39,296 nucleotides of DNA from Actinomycetota bacterium (GTDB lineage Bacteria; Actinomycetota; Thermoleophilia; Solirubrobacterales; 70-9), in the NCBI GenBank assembly GCA_018268575.1, contig JAFDWF010000057.1:1-39296 (forward strand), given 5' to 3'. A program made the translations under genes and the position numbers. Below, one piece after another: positions 8,315-16,228 of the stretch. The stretch's first letter is position 1; each line of letters starts with the position of its first letter. The notes below the pieces were generated by a model that worked only from the letters and a program-made list of their open reading frames with translations, did not search any database and was not told where the DNA came from.

Positions 8315-9124
8315 ATGGCGTCCTCGACCGCGATCGCGCCCAAGGCCGGCGTCGGCCCGCTGCTGCGCGAGTGGCGGCGACGGCGACGGCGCAGCCAGCT
8401 CGAGCTGGCCCTCGACGCGGGCGTCTCCGCCCGCCACATCAGCTTCCTCGAGACCGGCCGCTCCAACCCGAGCCGCGAGATGGTGATCGGCCTCGCCGCC
8501 AACCTGGAGCTGCCGCTGCGCGACCGCAACGAACTGCTGGTCGCGGCCGGCTACGCGCCCGAGTACCGCGAGCTCGCCTACGAGGACCCCGACCTCGGGC
8601 CGATCCGCGCGGCGATCGACCAGGTGCTGGCCGCCCACGATCCCTACCCGGCGCTGGTCGTCGACCGCCACTGGGAGCTGGTCACCGCCAACCGCGGCAT
8701 GGGCCTGCTCACCGCCGGTGCCGCCCCCCACCTGCTCGAGCCGCCCGCCAACGCGCTCCGCCTCGCCCTCCACCCGGAAGGCCTGGCGCCGCGCACGCTG
8801 AACCTCGGCGAGTGGCGCCACCACATCCTCGAGCGGCTGGAGCGCCACTGGCGGCTGACCGGCGACCCGGCCCTGCGGTCGTTGCTCGAGGAGCTGCGCG
8901 GCTATCCCGGCGAGGAGGTCGACGGGGCCGCCGGGGCCGCCGCTCACGACGTCTTTGTCCCCTTCCGCCTGCGTGGGCCCGAGGGCGGGGAGCTGGCCTT
9001 CTTCGGCACGATCGCGACCTTCGGCACGGCCCTCGACGTGACCGTCGCCGAGCTCTCGCTCGAGTCGTTCTTCCCTGCCGACGACGCTACCGCCGCCGCC
9101 TGCCGCGCCTGGGCGCCGCGCTGA
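8315..9124 (+). CDS. XRE-family regulator with MmyB-like ligand-binding domain
   Basis: A 269-residue transcription factor. Residues about 10-70 form an XRE helix-turn-helix (RSQLELALDAGVSARHISFLETGRS). Residues about 90-265 match the MmyB-like domain (AIDQVLAAHDPYPALVVDRHWELV and, later, GELAFFGTIATFGTALDVT), a PAS-like fold thought to bind a small hydrophobic ligand. The ATG at 8315 is preceded by TACGCT with a 6-nt gap, so the message is probably leaderless. An ATTACC-N5-GGTAAT operator upstream suggests autoregulation, and the same operator precedes the downstream MFS exporter, which is the likely target. Confidence 0.85.
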   Translation: MASSTAIAPKAGVGPLLREWRRRRRRSQLELALDAGVSARHISFLETGRSNPSREMVIGLAANLELPLRDRNELLVAAGYAPEYRELAYEDPDLGPIRAAIDQVLAAHDPYPALVVDRHWELVTANRGMGLLTAGAAPHLLEPPANALRLALHPEGLAPRTLNLGEWRHHILERLERHWRLTGDPALRSLLEELRGYPGEEVDGAAGAAAHDVFVPFRLRGPEGGELAFFGTIATFGTALDVTVAELSLESFFPADDATAAACRAWAPR

Positions 9125-9138
9125 GCGTGCCCCGCTGA

Positions 9139-9184
9139 CGCTCGTTCGCTCAAGCCGCCTATGACCGGCTCAAGTGAACGAGCG
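9139..9184 (+). terminator. Imperfect 19-bp hairpin after the XRE/MmyB gene
   Basis: Arms CGCTCGTTC and GAACGAGCG pair perfectly at the base and continue with three mismatches in about ten further pairs. It lies 15 nt after the stop codon and directly before the MFS operator. No T-run follows, so terminator function is inferred from position. Confidence 0.5.
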
Positions 9185-9186
9185 GC

Positions 9187-9203
9187 ATTACCTCGCGGGT
9201 AAT
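9187..9203 (+). promoter_or_regulatory. Operator ATTACC-N5-GGTAAT upstream of MFS exporter
   Basis: ATTACCTCGCGGGTAAT differs from the copy at 8264-8280 by one base in the spacer. A TACCCC-like -10 region follows 9 nt later, so binding here would overlap the -35/spacer region and probably repress. Confidence 0.65.
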
Positions 9204-9219
9204 CGACGCGCCTACCCCT

Positions 9220-9238
9220 GGCGAGCACGATGCTCGCC
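9220..9238 (+). promoter_or_regulatory. Hairpin covering the first MFS start codon
   Basis: GGCGAGCA-CGA-TGCTCGCC is a perfect 8-bp inverted repeat containing the ATG at 9230 and ending just before the second in-frame ATG at 9239. It could favour initiation at 9239 or limit translation. Confidence 0.4.
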
Positions 9239-10702
9239 ATGAACTCCAAAGCGAACTCAGTCAAGAAAAACGCCCTGGCGATGGCGGTGCTGATGGCTGG
9301 CACCTTCGTCTTCGTCCTCGACTTCTTCATCGTCAACGTCGCGATCCCCTCGACCCAGGCCGAGCTCGGCGCCACCGACTCGCAGATCCAGCTGGTCGTC
9401 GCCGCCTACGCGATCGCGATCGCCTCGCTCCTGATCCTCGGCGGCCGGCTCGGCGACCTGCTCGGCCGGCGCCGCGTCTTCATGGTCGGGCTGGCGCTCT
9501 TCACCGCCTCCTCGGCCCTCTGCGGCGCCGCCCCCGACATCACCGTGCTGCTCGCCGGCCGCGTCCTGCAGGGGATCGGAGCCGCCCTCTTCGCCCCGCA
9601 GGTGCTCTCGATCATCGGCGTCACCTTCGACGGCGAGGAGCGCCGCCGCGCCGTCACCACCTACGGCCTGGTGATGGGACTGGCGGCGGCGGGCGGCCAG
9701 CTGGTCGGCGGCGCCCTGATCGCGGTCGACCTGCTCGGCCTCGACTGGCGCACCTGCTACCTCGTCAACGTGCCGATCGGCATCGCCGCGCTGGTCCTGG
9801 CGCCGCGGGCGCTGGCCGAGTCGCGGGCCGAGGCGGGCGAGCGACTCGACCTCCCCGGCGCGGCACTCGCCGGCGCCACCCTGGTGGCGATCGTCCTACC
9901 GCTGGTCGAAGGCCGCCGCGAGGGCTGGCCGCTCTGGACCTTCGCCTGTCTGGCCGCCGCCCTGCCGCTGGCGCTCGCCTTCGTCGCCCGCCAGCGCCGG
10001 CTCGCCGCGAGCGGCGGCGCGCCGCTGGTCCACCCGGAGCTCTTCCGCGAGCGCGCCTTCACCGTCGGCGTCCTCACCTCGGTCGTCTTCTACGCTGGGA
10101 TGGCCTCGTTCTTCCTCGTCCTCGCCGTCTACCTGCAGGAGGGCTGCGGGCTCTCGGCGCTCGACTCGGGCCTCGTCTTCACCGCGCTCGCCTGCGGCTA
10201 CCTGGTCGCCTCGGCGGGCGCCGAAGCGCTGGTCCCGCGCTGGGGGCGCCAGGTGCTGGCGGCGGGCGGGCTGGTCCGCGCCACCGCGCTCACCGGCCTG
10301 GCGCTGACGGTCGGCGCGATCGGCAGCGGCGGCTCGGCGCTCCTCCTCGTCCCGGCGCTCGCCGTCGACGGGATCGGCATGGGACTCCTGACCGCGCCGC
10401 TGGTCGCGACCGTGGTCGGGGCGATGGACCCGCGCCGCGCGGGCGCCGCCTCGGGCGTGCTCGCGACCGCCCAGCAGGTCGGCAACACGATCGGCGTCGC
10501 CGCGATCGGGGCGATCTTCTACGGCGCGATCGGCCCGCGCGGCGACTACGCTGGCGCCTTCGAGCTGGCGCTGGTCGCGGTCGCCGCGGTCTGCCTCACG
10601 GTCGCCGCCCTGGTCCAGCTCCTGCCGGGACGCCCGGCGCCCGCGCCCGCACCGGTCGGGGGCGACGCCGGGGCTCGACTGAGCGAGGAGGCGATGCGAT
10701 GA
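9230..10702 (+). CDS. MFS drug exporter, DHA2 (EmrB/QacA) family
   Basis: A 490-residue (or 487 from ATG 9239) transporter with about 14 membrane segments, the DHA2 layout. Motif A is GGRLGDLLGRRRVF between TM2 and TM3. The TM1 acidic motif reads LDFFIVNVAIPS, and the TM5 antiporter motif C region reads GLVMGLAAAGGQLVGG. It most likely exports hydrophobic drugs or metabolites by proton antiport. It follows the XRE/MmyB regulator and carries that gene's operator, so expression is probably ligand-inducible. The XRE-cupin gene starts 9 nt after its stop and is likely in the same transcript. Confidence 0.9.
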   Translation: MLAMNSKANSVKKNALAMAVLMAGTFVFVLDFFIVNVAIPSTQAELGATDSQIQLVVAAYAIAIASLLILGGRLGDLLGRRRVFMVGLALFTASSALCGAAPDITVLLAGRVLQGIGAALFAPQVLSIIGVTFDGEERRRAVTTYGLVMGLAAAGGQLVGGALIAVDLLGLDWRTCYLVNVPIGIAALVLAPRALAESRAEAGERLDLPGAALAGATLVAIVLPLVEGRREGWPLWTFACLAAALPLALAFVARQRRLAASGGAPLVHPELFRERAFTVGVLTSVVFYAGMASFFLVLAVYLQEGCGLSALDSGLVFTALACGYLVASAGAEALVPRWGRQVLAAGGLVRATALTGLALTVGAIGSGGSALLLVPALAVDGIGMGLLTAPLVATVVGAMDPRRAGAASGVLATAQQVGNTIGVAAIGAIFYGAIGPRGDYAGAFELALVAVAAVCLTVAALVQLLPGRPAPAPAPVGGDAGARLSEEAMR

Positions 10703-10711
10703 TCGGCGCCG

Positions 10712-11287
10712 ATGAATCGGCTCGAGCTCGGCACACGCCTGCGCGCCCTGCGCACGCAACGCGGCCTCTCGCTGAGCCAGCTCGAAGTCGCTACCGACAT
10801 CTCGAGCTCGTTCCTCTCCCTGGTGGAGAGCGGCAAATCCGACATCACGATCAGTCGGCTGCTGCGCCTTGCCGACTTCTTCGACGTCGAGCTCGGTGAC
10901 CTGGTCGAGGGCAGCCGGGTCGACCGCCGGCCGCTCGAGGTGATCCGCGACGGCGACGGCAGCGTCCTCGCCTCGCGCGCCGAGGGCGTCACCGCGCGCT
11001 TCCTCGGCCACCAGCGCTGGGCGCTCTCGCCGCGGGTGAGCGAGTACGAGCCGGGCGGGACGATCGAGGTCGGCGAGGGCGAGCAGACGGCGCGGGAGAT
11101 GCTCCACCACCACGAGCTCTTCATCTACGTCGTCGTCGGGACCTTCGAGATCACCGTTCACGGCCAGGAGCCGGTGCGGGTGGCCCGCGGCGATGCGGTG
11201 TTGGTCCGCGACGGCGCCGACCGGGTGGTCAACGTCGGCCGCCGCCGCGGCCGGGTGCTGGTCGTCGGCGTCGCCACCGGCTCCTGA
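10712..11287 (+). CDS. XRE-family regulator with C-terminal cupin domain
   Basis: A 191-residue regulator of the XRE-cupin type. An HTH occupies residues about 8-62 (RGLSLSQLEVATDISSSFLS, then ESGKSDITISRLLRLADFF). A cupin covers residues about 100-185, with a motif around MLHHHELFIYVVVGTFEITVH and RVARGDAVLVRDG. Such proteins sense a metabolite through the cupin; examples include PuuR and SutR. The start lies 9 nt after the MFS stop without a clear ribosome site, suggesting co-transcription and re-initiation. It may tune the exporter in addition to the upstream MmyB-type regulator. Confidence 0.85.
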   Translation: MNRLELGTRLRALRTQRGLSLSQLEVATDISSSFLSLVESGKSDITISRLLRLADFFDVELGDLVEGSRVDRRPLEVIRDGDGSVLASRAEGVTARFLGHQRWALSPRVSEYEPGGTIEVGEGEQTAREMLHHHELFIYVVVGTFEITVHGQEPVRVARGDAVLVRDGADRVVNVGRRRGRVLVVGVATGS

Positions 11288-11370
11288 CCGGGGGCGGTCG
11301 GACCGGCCGGGCGGCGCTCGGCCGATGCGCCTCACGCACCGCTCCGCTTCTCCTCATCCCGCTCCAACAT

Positions 11371-11376
11371 TAGATT
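11371..11376 (+). promoter_or_regulatory. -10 element for leaderless PAP2 gene
   Basis: TAGATT ends 7 nt before the GTG at 11384. The short AT-rich island stands out from its GC-rich surroundings. Confidence 0.5.
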
Positions 11377-11383
11377 TAGCTGG

Positions 11384-12400
11384 GTGAGCTCCGTCGACCT
11401 CGCCCGCACCGGCTCCGACCAGGAGCCCGTACTCAATTTCGGCCACTGGTCGGCGGTGCGCCGCGTCGCGCTGGCGCTCTACTTCGTCGTCTTCGTCGTC
11501 TGGAGCGCCCATTACGGGATCCCGGTCCAGCGCGAGCTGGTGATCGCCTGGGTCTGCGGCGCGCTCGCCTGCGCCTGCATCGGCCGCCACCCGCGCGAGA
11601 TGCTGCAGCTGGTCATCGACTGGATGCCGATGGTGATCGTCCTCGCCGCCTACGACATGACCCGCGGGGTCGCCGACAGGCTCGGCATCGGGGTCCACTT
11701 CCACCCGATGATCGACTTCGACAAAGGGGTCTTCCTCGGCCAGACGCCGACCGAATGGATCCAGCACCACGTCTACGCGCCGGGCGCCCTGACCGCCTGG
11801 AACGTCGCCTTCACGCTGATCTACACGAGCTACTTCATCACCCCGTTCGCGCTCGCCGGCTGGCTCTGGGCGCGCGACCGCGCCGCCTACCTGCGCTTCG
11901 TCAAGCGGCTCGTCTCGCTGGCGATCGCCGGGGTCTGCACCTACATCCTCTTCCCCGCCGCGCCGCCCTGGCTGGCCGCCGAGGAAGGCCTCCTCCACGA
12001 TGTCGCCCGGACCACCTCGGAAGGCTGGAAGATCATCGGCGTCGGCACCTCGATCCTCTTCTCCGAAGGCCAGGCCTCGGTCAACCTGGTCGCCGCGGTG
12101 CCCTCGCTGCACGCCGCCTTCACGATGCTCGTCGCGCTCTTCCTCTGGGATCGCGTGCCGTGGCACCGGGCCCGCCCGCTGCTGCTGCTCTATCCGCTGG
12201 CGATGGGCTTCACCTTGGTGGCGACCGGTGAGCACTATGTCTTCGACATCGCGCTCGGCTGGCTCTACGCCGGGGTCGTGATGGTCGCCTGGTCGTGGTG
12301 GGAACGCCGACGGGCGGCGCGGGCCGGCGAGCGCGCCGGCGCCGAGCGCCCCGCGGTCGAGAGTCCCCCGGACCCCGCCGAGCGCCCCCAGGTTGCATAG
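11384..12400 (+). CDS. PAP2-superfamily membrane enzyme (Aur1/inositol phosphotransferase-like)
   Basis: A 338-residue polytopic membrane protein of the PAP2_3 group. The phosphatase signature parts are the FPAAPPW segment, PSLHAAFT (catalytic His) and GEHYVFDIALGW (His and Asp). It likely acts on phospholipid head groups at the outer membrane leaflet, as a lipid phosphatase or phosphotransferase; the group includes Aur1-like inositol phosphorylceramide synthases. About six or seven membrane segments are visible, and the C-terminal 40 residues are charged and Pro-rich. The GTG start is supported by TAGATT 7 nt upstream. The MarR gene starts 9 nt after its stop codon. Confidence 0.8.
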   Translation: MSSVDLARTGSDQEPVLNFGHWSAVRRVALALYFVVFVVWSAHYGIPVQRELVIAWVCGALACACIGRHPREMLQLVIDWMPMVIVLAAYDMTRGVADRLGIGVHFHPMIDFDKGVFLGQTPTEWIQHHVYAPGALTAWNVAFTLIYTSYFITPFALAGWLWARDRAAYLRFVKRLVSLAIAGVCTYILFPAAPPWLAAEEGLLHDVARTTSEGWKIIGVGTSILFSEGQASVNLVAAVPSLHAAFTMLVALFLWDRVPWHRARPLLLLYPLAMGFTLVATGEHYVFDIALGWLYAGVVMVAWSWWERRRAARAGERAGAERPAVESPPDPAERPQVA

Positions 12401-12403
12401 TTT
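12398..12403 (+). promoter_or_regulatory. -10 element for leaderless MarR gene
   Basis: TAGTTT overlaps the stop codon of the PAP2 gene and ends 6 nt before ATG 12410. Confidence 0.5.
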
Positions 12404-12409
12404 CCCAAT

Positions 12410-12871
12410 ATGAGTCCGGCGTCCCCGCAGCGCTCCGAGGCGATCGACCTCGTCGCAGGCACCCTGTTGGCGCGCGCCAACCGGCTCACCCGCCTCTTGA
12501 TGCGGAGCGGCGCGCACGAGCTCTCGCGGACCGAGGCGGGCGTCCTCTCGACCCTCCTCGACGGCCCCCGCCGGATCACCGAGCTGGCCGCCACCGAGGC
12601 GCTCGCCCAGCCGACCGTCACCCAACTGGTCGACAAGCTCGAAGGCCGCCGGTTGGTCGCTCGCCGCCGCGCCCCCGACGACGGTCGCGTGGTCCTGGTC
12701 GAGATCTCCGACCTCGGCCGCGAGCGGCTGGAGGAGCTCCGCGCGGTGATCCGCGCCAGCATGCGCGAGGCGCTCGCCGACCTCCCCGACGCCGAGCTCA
12801 CCGAGCTGGTCCACGCCGCCGAGACGCTCGACGGCCTGATCGAGAAGCTGCAGCCCGGCCGCGACGGCTGA
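12410..12871 (+). CDS. MarR-family transcriptional regulator
   Basis: A 153-residue winged-helix regulator. The recognition helix region is ITELAATEALAQPTVTQLVD, followed by the wing RRAPDDGRVVLVEISDLG, the usual MarR pattern. N- and C-terminal helices would form the dimer. It probably represses the MFS gene that begins 51 nt downstream, a common arrangement, although no operator is obvious to me. TAGTTT lies 6 nt before its ATG, so it is probably leaderless with its own promoter inside the end of the PAP2 gene. Confidence 0.85.
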   Translation: MSPASPQRSEAIDLVAGTLLARANRLTRLLMRSGAHELSRTEAGVLSTLLDGPRRITELAATEALAQPTVTQLVDKLEGRRLVARRRAPDDGRVVLVEISDLGRERLEELRAVIRASMREALADLPDAELTELVHAAETLDGLIEKLQPGRDG

Positions 12872-12922
12872 GCGCGGCGACGCGCGCCGCAGCCCGAGGG
12901 CGCGGCGTGCGACATTGGTCGG

Positions 12923-14155
12923 ATGGCCACCGACGCCACCACCGAGCGCCCCGAGGGCGCAGCCGACCGGCCGAGCCACGGCCTGCACGCCTACCGGCGC
13001 GTCTTCGGCGCGCCGCGGGTGCGGCCGTTGCTGCTGGCGAGCCTCCTGGCGCGCATGCCGGTCGGCATGGGCGCGGTCGGGCTGATCCTCTTCATCCACG
13101 GGGAAACCGGCTCGTTTGGCAGCGCCGGCGCGGTGACCGGTGCCTTCACGATCAGCCTCGGCGCCACCGGGCCGGTCCTGGCGCGGCTGATCGACCGTCG
13201 TGGGTCACGGCTGGTGACCGTCCCCGCCGCCCTCATGTCGGCGTTCGGCTTCGTCGCCGTCGTGGTGCTCGGCAAGGCTGGGGCGGGGATCGTTCCCCTG
13301 ATGGTCGCCGCCGCCTTCGCGGGCGGCGGCACGCCGCCGATCGGGGGCATCCTGCGCCAGCACTGGCCCGAGCTGGTCGAGCCGGGCGAGCTGGAAACCG
13401 CCTACGCCCTCGATGCCGTATCGCTCGAGATGCTGTTCGTCACCGGCCCGCTCCTGGCCGGGATCCTGGCGGCGAGCGCCGGGCCCGCCGAGGGCCTCCT
13501 GGTGGCGGGGGCGTTCGGCCTCAGCGGCACGGTGATCTTCCAGCGCCTGCTCCCGCTCGCGCCCGGCAGCGAACCCGACGCCGAGCGTCACTGGCTCGGC
13601 GCCCTGACCTCGCCGACCCTCCGGGTCCTGGTCGCCGCCGCCCTGCCGCTCGGGGCGGCGTTCGGGGCGCTCGACGTCACCCTGCCCGCCTTCGGCGCCG
13701 CCCACGGCTCCTCTGCCCTCGGTGGTCCGCTGACCGCGGCCCTCGCCTGCGGCTCGGCGCTCGGCGGCCTCGCCTTCGGCGCCCGGCCCACCGTCTTCGG
13801 GCCGTCCCAGCAGGCGATCGTCAGGCTCGGCGGGCTGACCGTCCTCACCTGCCTGCCGCTGGTGTTCGCGACCTCGGTGCCGGAGATGTTCGTCTTTGCC
13901 GCGATCGCCGGGATCAGCATCGCCCCGCAGGTCACGGTGCGCAACAACCTCGCCCAGTTGAAGCTCGCGGCGGGGACCGCGACCGAGGCCTTCACCTGGC
14001 TGACGCTCTCGATCACGGTCGGCGCCAGCGCCGGCGCCGCCTTGGTTGGTGCCCTGGTCGAGGCGGACGGCTGGCGGGCCGGGGCGCTCGTCGCCGTGGT
14101 CATGCCGGCGCTGGGGACCTTGGCGCTCTTCGCCCGCCGCGATCTGCTGCGCTGA
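12923..14155 (+). CDS. MFS transporter (12-helix type)
   Basis: A 410-residue permease with about 12 hydrophobic segments. It begins YRRVFGAPRVRPLLLASLLA and continues with RMPVGMGAVGLILFIHGETG, a pattern of uncharacterised actinobacterial MFS proteins. Substrate unknown. Near the TM2-TM3 loop there is ARLIDRRGSRLVT, a variant of motif A. It lies downstream of the MarR gene, which is its likely regulator. A GACATT box 6 nt before the ATG suggests a separate leaderless transcript. Confidence 0.85.
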   Translation: MATDATTERPEGAADRPSHGLHAYRRVFGAPRVRPLLLASLLARMPVGMGAVGLILFIHGETGSFGSAGAVTGAFTISLGATGPVLARLIDRRGSRLVTVPAALMSAFGFVAVVVLGKAGAGIVPLMVAAAFAGGGTPPIGGILRQHWPELVEPGELETAYALDAVSLEMLFVTGPLLAGILAASAGPAEGLLVAGAFGLSGTVIFQRLLPLAPGSEPDAERHWLGALTSPTLRVLVAAALPLGAAFGALDVTLPAFGAAHGSSALGGPLTAALACGSALGGLAFGARPTVFGPSQQAIVRLGGLTVLTCLPLVFATSVPEMFVFAAIAGISIAPQVTVRNNLAQLKLAAGTATEAFTWLTLSITVGASAGAALVGALVEADGWRAGALVAVVMPALGTLALFARRDLLR

Positions 14156-14175
14156 GTCGACGTTCGACGCCCTCG

Positions 14176-14204
14176 TTGACAGGCGGGGACGGGGCCGCCA
14201 GGAT
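14176..14204 (+). promoter_or_regulatory. Promoter TTGACA-N17-CAGGAT for leaderless NTF2-like gene
   Basis: A consensus -35 (TTGACA, 14176-14181) and a -10-like CAGGAT (14199-14204) with a 17-bp spacer end 6 nt before ATG 14211. This is the clearest sigma-70-type promoter in the window. Confidence 0.65.
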
Positions 14205-14210
14205 CGGCTT

Positions 14211-14606
14211 ATGCCTGAGACCGTCAAAGTCGATTCCTCGGCCTCGCTGGGCGGCGCCTTCGCCGATGCCCTCGCCGCCAAGGACTTCGACCGCATCCGC
14301 GCCCTGCTCCACCCGGAGATCGAGTTCCGCGGCCTGACCCCGCGCCGCAGCTGGGAGGCAGGCGACCCCGACACCTTGATCGGCGAGGTCCTCCGTACCT
14401 GGTTCGAAGACTCCGACGAGATCGAGGAACTGGAGAAGCTGGAGACCGACGCCTTCGCCGACCGCGAGCGGGTCGGCTACCGCTTCCGCGTGCGCAACCC
14501 GGAAGGGCTCTTCCGGGTCGAGCAGCAGGTCTACCTGAGCGAGCGCGACGGCCGGATCGGCTGGATGCGCACGGTCTGCTCCGGCTACCGCCCGGTCGAG
14601 GGCTGA
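14211..14606 (+). CDS. SnoaL/NTF2-like small protein
   Basis: A 131-residue alpha+beta-barrel protein. It opens with a helix (ASLGGAFADALAAKDFDRIR) followed by LLHPEIEFRGLTPRRSWEAG and ends in strands RIGWMRTVCSGY, the usual SnoaL-like order. Members include isomerases, hydrolases and binding proteins; the role here is unknown. The start is fixed by a TTGACA-N17-CAGGAT promoter 6 nt upstream. It ends 11 nt before the methyltransferase gene, so the two probably form an operon. Confidence 0.8.
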   Translation: MPETVKVDSSASLGGAFADALAAKDFDRIRALLHPEIEFRGLTPRRSWEAGDPDTLIGEVLRTWFEDSDEIEELEKLETDAFADRERVGYRFRVRNPEGLFRVEQQVYLSERDGRIGWMRTVCSGYRPVEG

Positions 14607-14617
14607 GGCAAGGAGCG

Positions 14618-15478
14618 ATGGCCGACGTCGCCCCCGCCAACCAGGAGTCGACCGACGCCTGGAGCGGGCCGCTCTTCGAGCGCTTCCTCCGCTTCCGCCC
14701 CTACGTCGCCGAAGGGCTCGGCGCCCACGGCGAGGTCGCGCTGGCGGCCCACCCGCCGCGGGCCGGCGACCGCGTCCTCGACATCGGCTGCGGCTTCGGC
14801 GACACGACGCTGCGGCTTGCCGGGCTGGTCGGCGACGGCGAGGTGGTCGGGGTCGACGTCTCGGAGCCGTTCGTCGAGCTGGCGCGCGGCGAGGCGGTGG
14901 ACGCCGGGATCGGCAACGTCTCCTACCGGGTCGGCGACGTGCAGATCGCCGATCTCGGCGGGCCCTACGACTACGTCTTCTCGCGCATGGGCGTGATGTT
15001 CTTCGCCAACCCGGTGCAGGCCCTGCGCAACGTGCGGGCGGCGATGCGGCCGGGCGGCCGGGCCTGCTTCGTGGTCTGGCGCCGCAAGCTCGACAACGGC
15101 TGGGTGCGCGAAGCCGAGCAGGTGGTCGAAAGGTACCTTGAGCACCCGGAGAAGACCGACGAGCCGACCTGTGGGCCGGGGCCGTTCTCGATGGCCGATG
15201 CCGACACGGTCTCCGAGCAGCTGCGGATCGCCGGCTTCGAGGCGATCGAGCTGCGGCGGAGCGACCTGCCGATCCGGATGGGGGCGACGCTCGACGAAGC
15301 GGTCGACCTGACGATGTCGATCGGGCCGGCGGGCGAGGTGCTGCGGCTCTGGGGCGACCGGGCGGAGGAGATCCGGCCACGGATCGCCGCCGAGATCGGC
15401 GCGGCGCTCCAGCAGTACGTGACCGAGGACGGGGTCGAAGCGCCGGCCTCGACCTGGCTGATCTCGGCCCTGGCCTAG
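14618..15478 (+). CDS. Class I SAM-dependent methyltransferase (UbiE/Methyltransf_11-like)
   Basis: A 286-residue methyltransferase. Motif I is VLDIGCGFGDTTLRLA near residue 52, the acidic strand 2 end is VGVDVSEPFVELA, and strand 4 reads YDYVFSRMGVMFFANP, followed by MRPGGRACFVVWRRK. The C-terminal 90 residues form a cap that would bind the acceptor. An AAGGAG ribosome site sits only 2 nt before the ATG, unusually close. Located directly after the NTF2-like gene. Palindrome copy 3 follows 76 nt after the stop codon. Confidence 0.85.
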   Translation: MADVAPANQESTDAWSGPLFERFLRFRPYVAEGLGAHGEVALAAHPPRAGDRVLDIGCGFGDTTLRLAGLVGDGEVVGVDVSEPFVELARGEAVDAGIGNVSYRVGDVQIADLGGPYDYVFSRMGVMFFANPVQALRNVRAAMRPGGRACFVVWRRKLDNGWVREAEQVVERYLEHPEKTDEPTCGPGPFSMADADTVSEQLRIAGFEAIELRRSDLPIRMGATLDEAVDLTMSIGPAGEVLRLWGDRAEEIRPRIAAEIGAALQQYVTEDGVEAPASTWLISALA

Positions 15479-15554
15479 ATGAGAGTTCCACGATGGCGCT
15501 GCGGGGGACGCAAAGGGACGGGGGCGTCGCCGGCTGGCGCCCGATGCCGAAAGG

Positions 15555-15614
15555 GACGCGGCCTTTTCGGAGGCGACCCGGGCAGGCTGTGGCCGCCTCC
15601 GAAAAGGCCGGGTC
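15555..15614 (+). repeat. 18-nt-loop palindrome, copy 3
   Basis: Arms 15555-15575 and 15594-15614 enclose the invariant 18-nt loop. One mismatch lies near the base. The outer stem reads CGGCCTTTTC/GAAAAGGCCG; relative to copies 2 and 5 a C:G pair has become T:A on both arms. Confidence 0.9.
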
Positions 15615-15637
15615 ATGGGGGGACGGCATGGGTCCTA

Positions 15638-15688
15638 CCCTCCGCTGTTCCTTATGGCCCCGTGGGGGCCATAAGGAACAGCGGAGGG
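15638..15688. repeat. Type B hairpin, copy B1
   Basis: Perfect 24-bp arms (15638-15661 and 15665-15688) around a 3-nt loop. The outer half reads CCGCTGTTCCTTATG and the inner half GGCCCC. A sister copy is at 28605-28651. Confidence 0.9.
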
Positions 15689-15703
15689 AGGGTGCCGCGG
15701 GGT

Positions 15704-15792
15704 CCGTGAGGAAGACGCCGGGAAGTGCGCGGGAGACGTGAGGGAGACGTCACGGGTTCCACCCTTCCTCCACGGTCACGAAGATGTGACCG
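15704..15792 (+). repeat. Nested-hairpin block of module N2
   Basis: Outer stem: 15704-15714 pairs with 15764-15775 (one bulge). Inside it GACGT/ACGTC pair (15735-15739 with 15747-15751). A further perfect hairpin follows (15773-15779 with 15786-15792). The same architecture with a different outer-stem sequence occurs at 28669-28754. Confidence 0.6.
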
Positions 15793-15857
15793 TGGTTTGA
15801 CCCCACCATGGTGTGGTGGATCCACTCAGCGCGAAAAGAGGGGTCCGAACCTCCGCA

Positions 15858-16228
15858 GGAAGGCATACGCCTTCCCTGCGATCGTGGAGGCTTCGCCACG
15901 CCACGGCGAGGATCTCCGGATCCTCGCCGGATCCATCTTCCCGGCATGACCCGCGTAGATCGCACGGTCTTCGTGCCGACTTTCGTCGGCCTCGTCACGG
16001 AGACGTCGCATTCCTCTGTCCCGTCACGGAGATGCCGGGATCCCCGGATCCCCCCGCCACGCACAGTCCCTGCGCAAGCTCCCCCCGAAACCCTCCCGTC
16101 CCGGGCGTCTCGGAGGCGGCCACAGCCTGCCCGGGTCGCCTCCGAGACGCCCGGGCTCCGATACCTCAGGCCCGAACCCCCAGCGGCCCGCACCCCCACT
16201 CCGGGCGCCAGCTCAACCGGCCACGCCT
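15858..16228 (-). repeat. Hairpin-rich intergenic repeat module M2
   Basis: Copy of module M1. It starts with the GGAAGGC-ATAC-GCCTTCC hairpin (15858-15875), then a perfect 11-bp hairpin at 15904-15929, CACGGAGA-type motifs and palindrome copy 4. On the minus strand it directly follows the stop of the FMN/FAD oxidoreductase gene. No coding region is supported. Confidence 0.7.
16100..16155 (-). repeat. 18-nt-loop palindrome, copy 4
   Basis: Perfect 19-bp arms (16100-16118 and 16137-16155), loop identical to the other copies on the minus strand, outer stem of the CCCGGGCGTCTC type. It lies 73 nt after the oxidoreductase stop codon, in gene orientation. Confidence 0.9.

Noticed and set aside
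12872..12922. Possible terminator hairpin between MarR and MFS genes
   Set aside because: GC-only pairing with a mismatch and no T-run; too weak to separate from background GC complementarity.
12295..14337. Long open frame (about 680 codons) on the plus strand across the MarR and second MFS genes
   Set aside because: It overlaps two well-recognised genes in another frame, is Arg/Pro/Gly-rich and matches no family; a GC-rich shadow.
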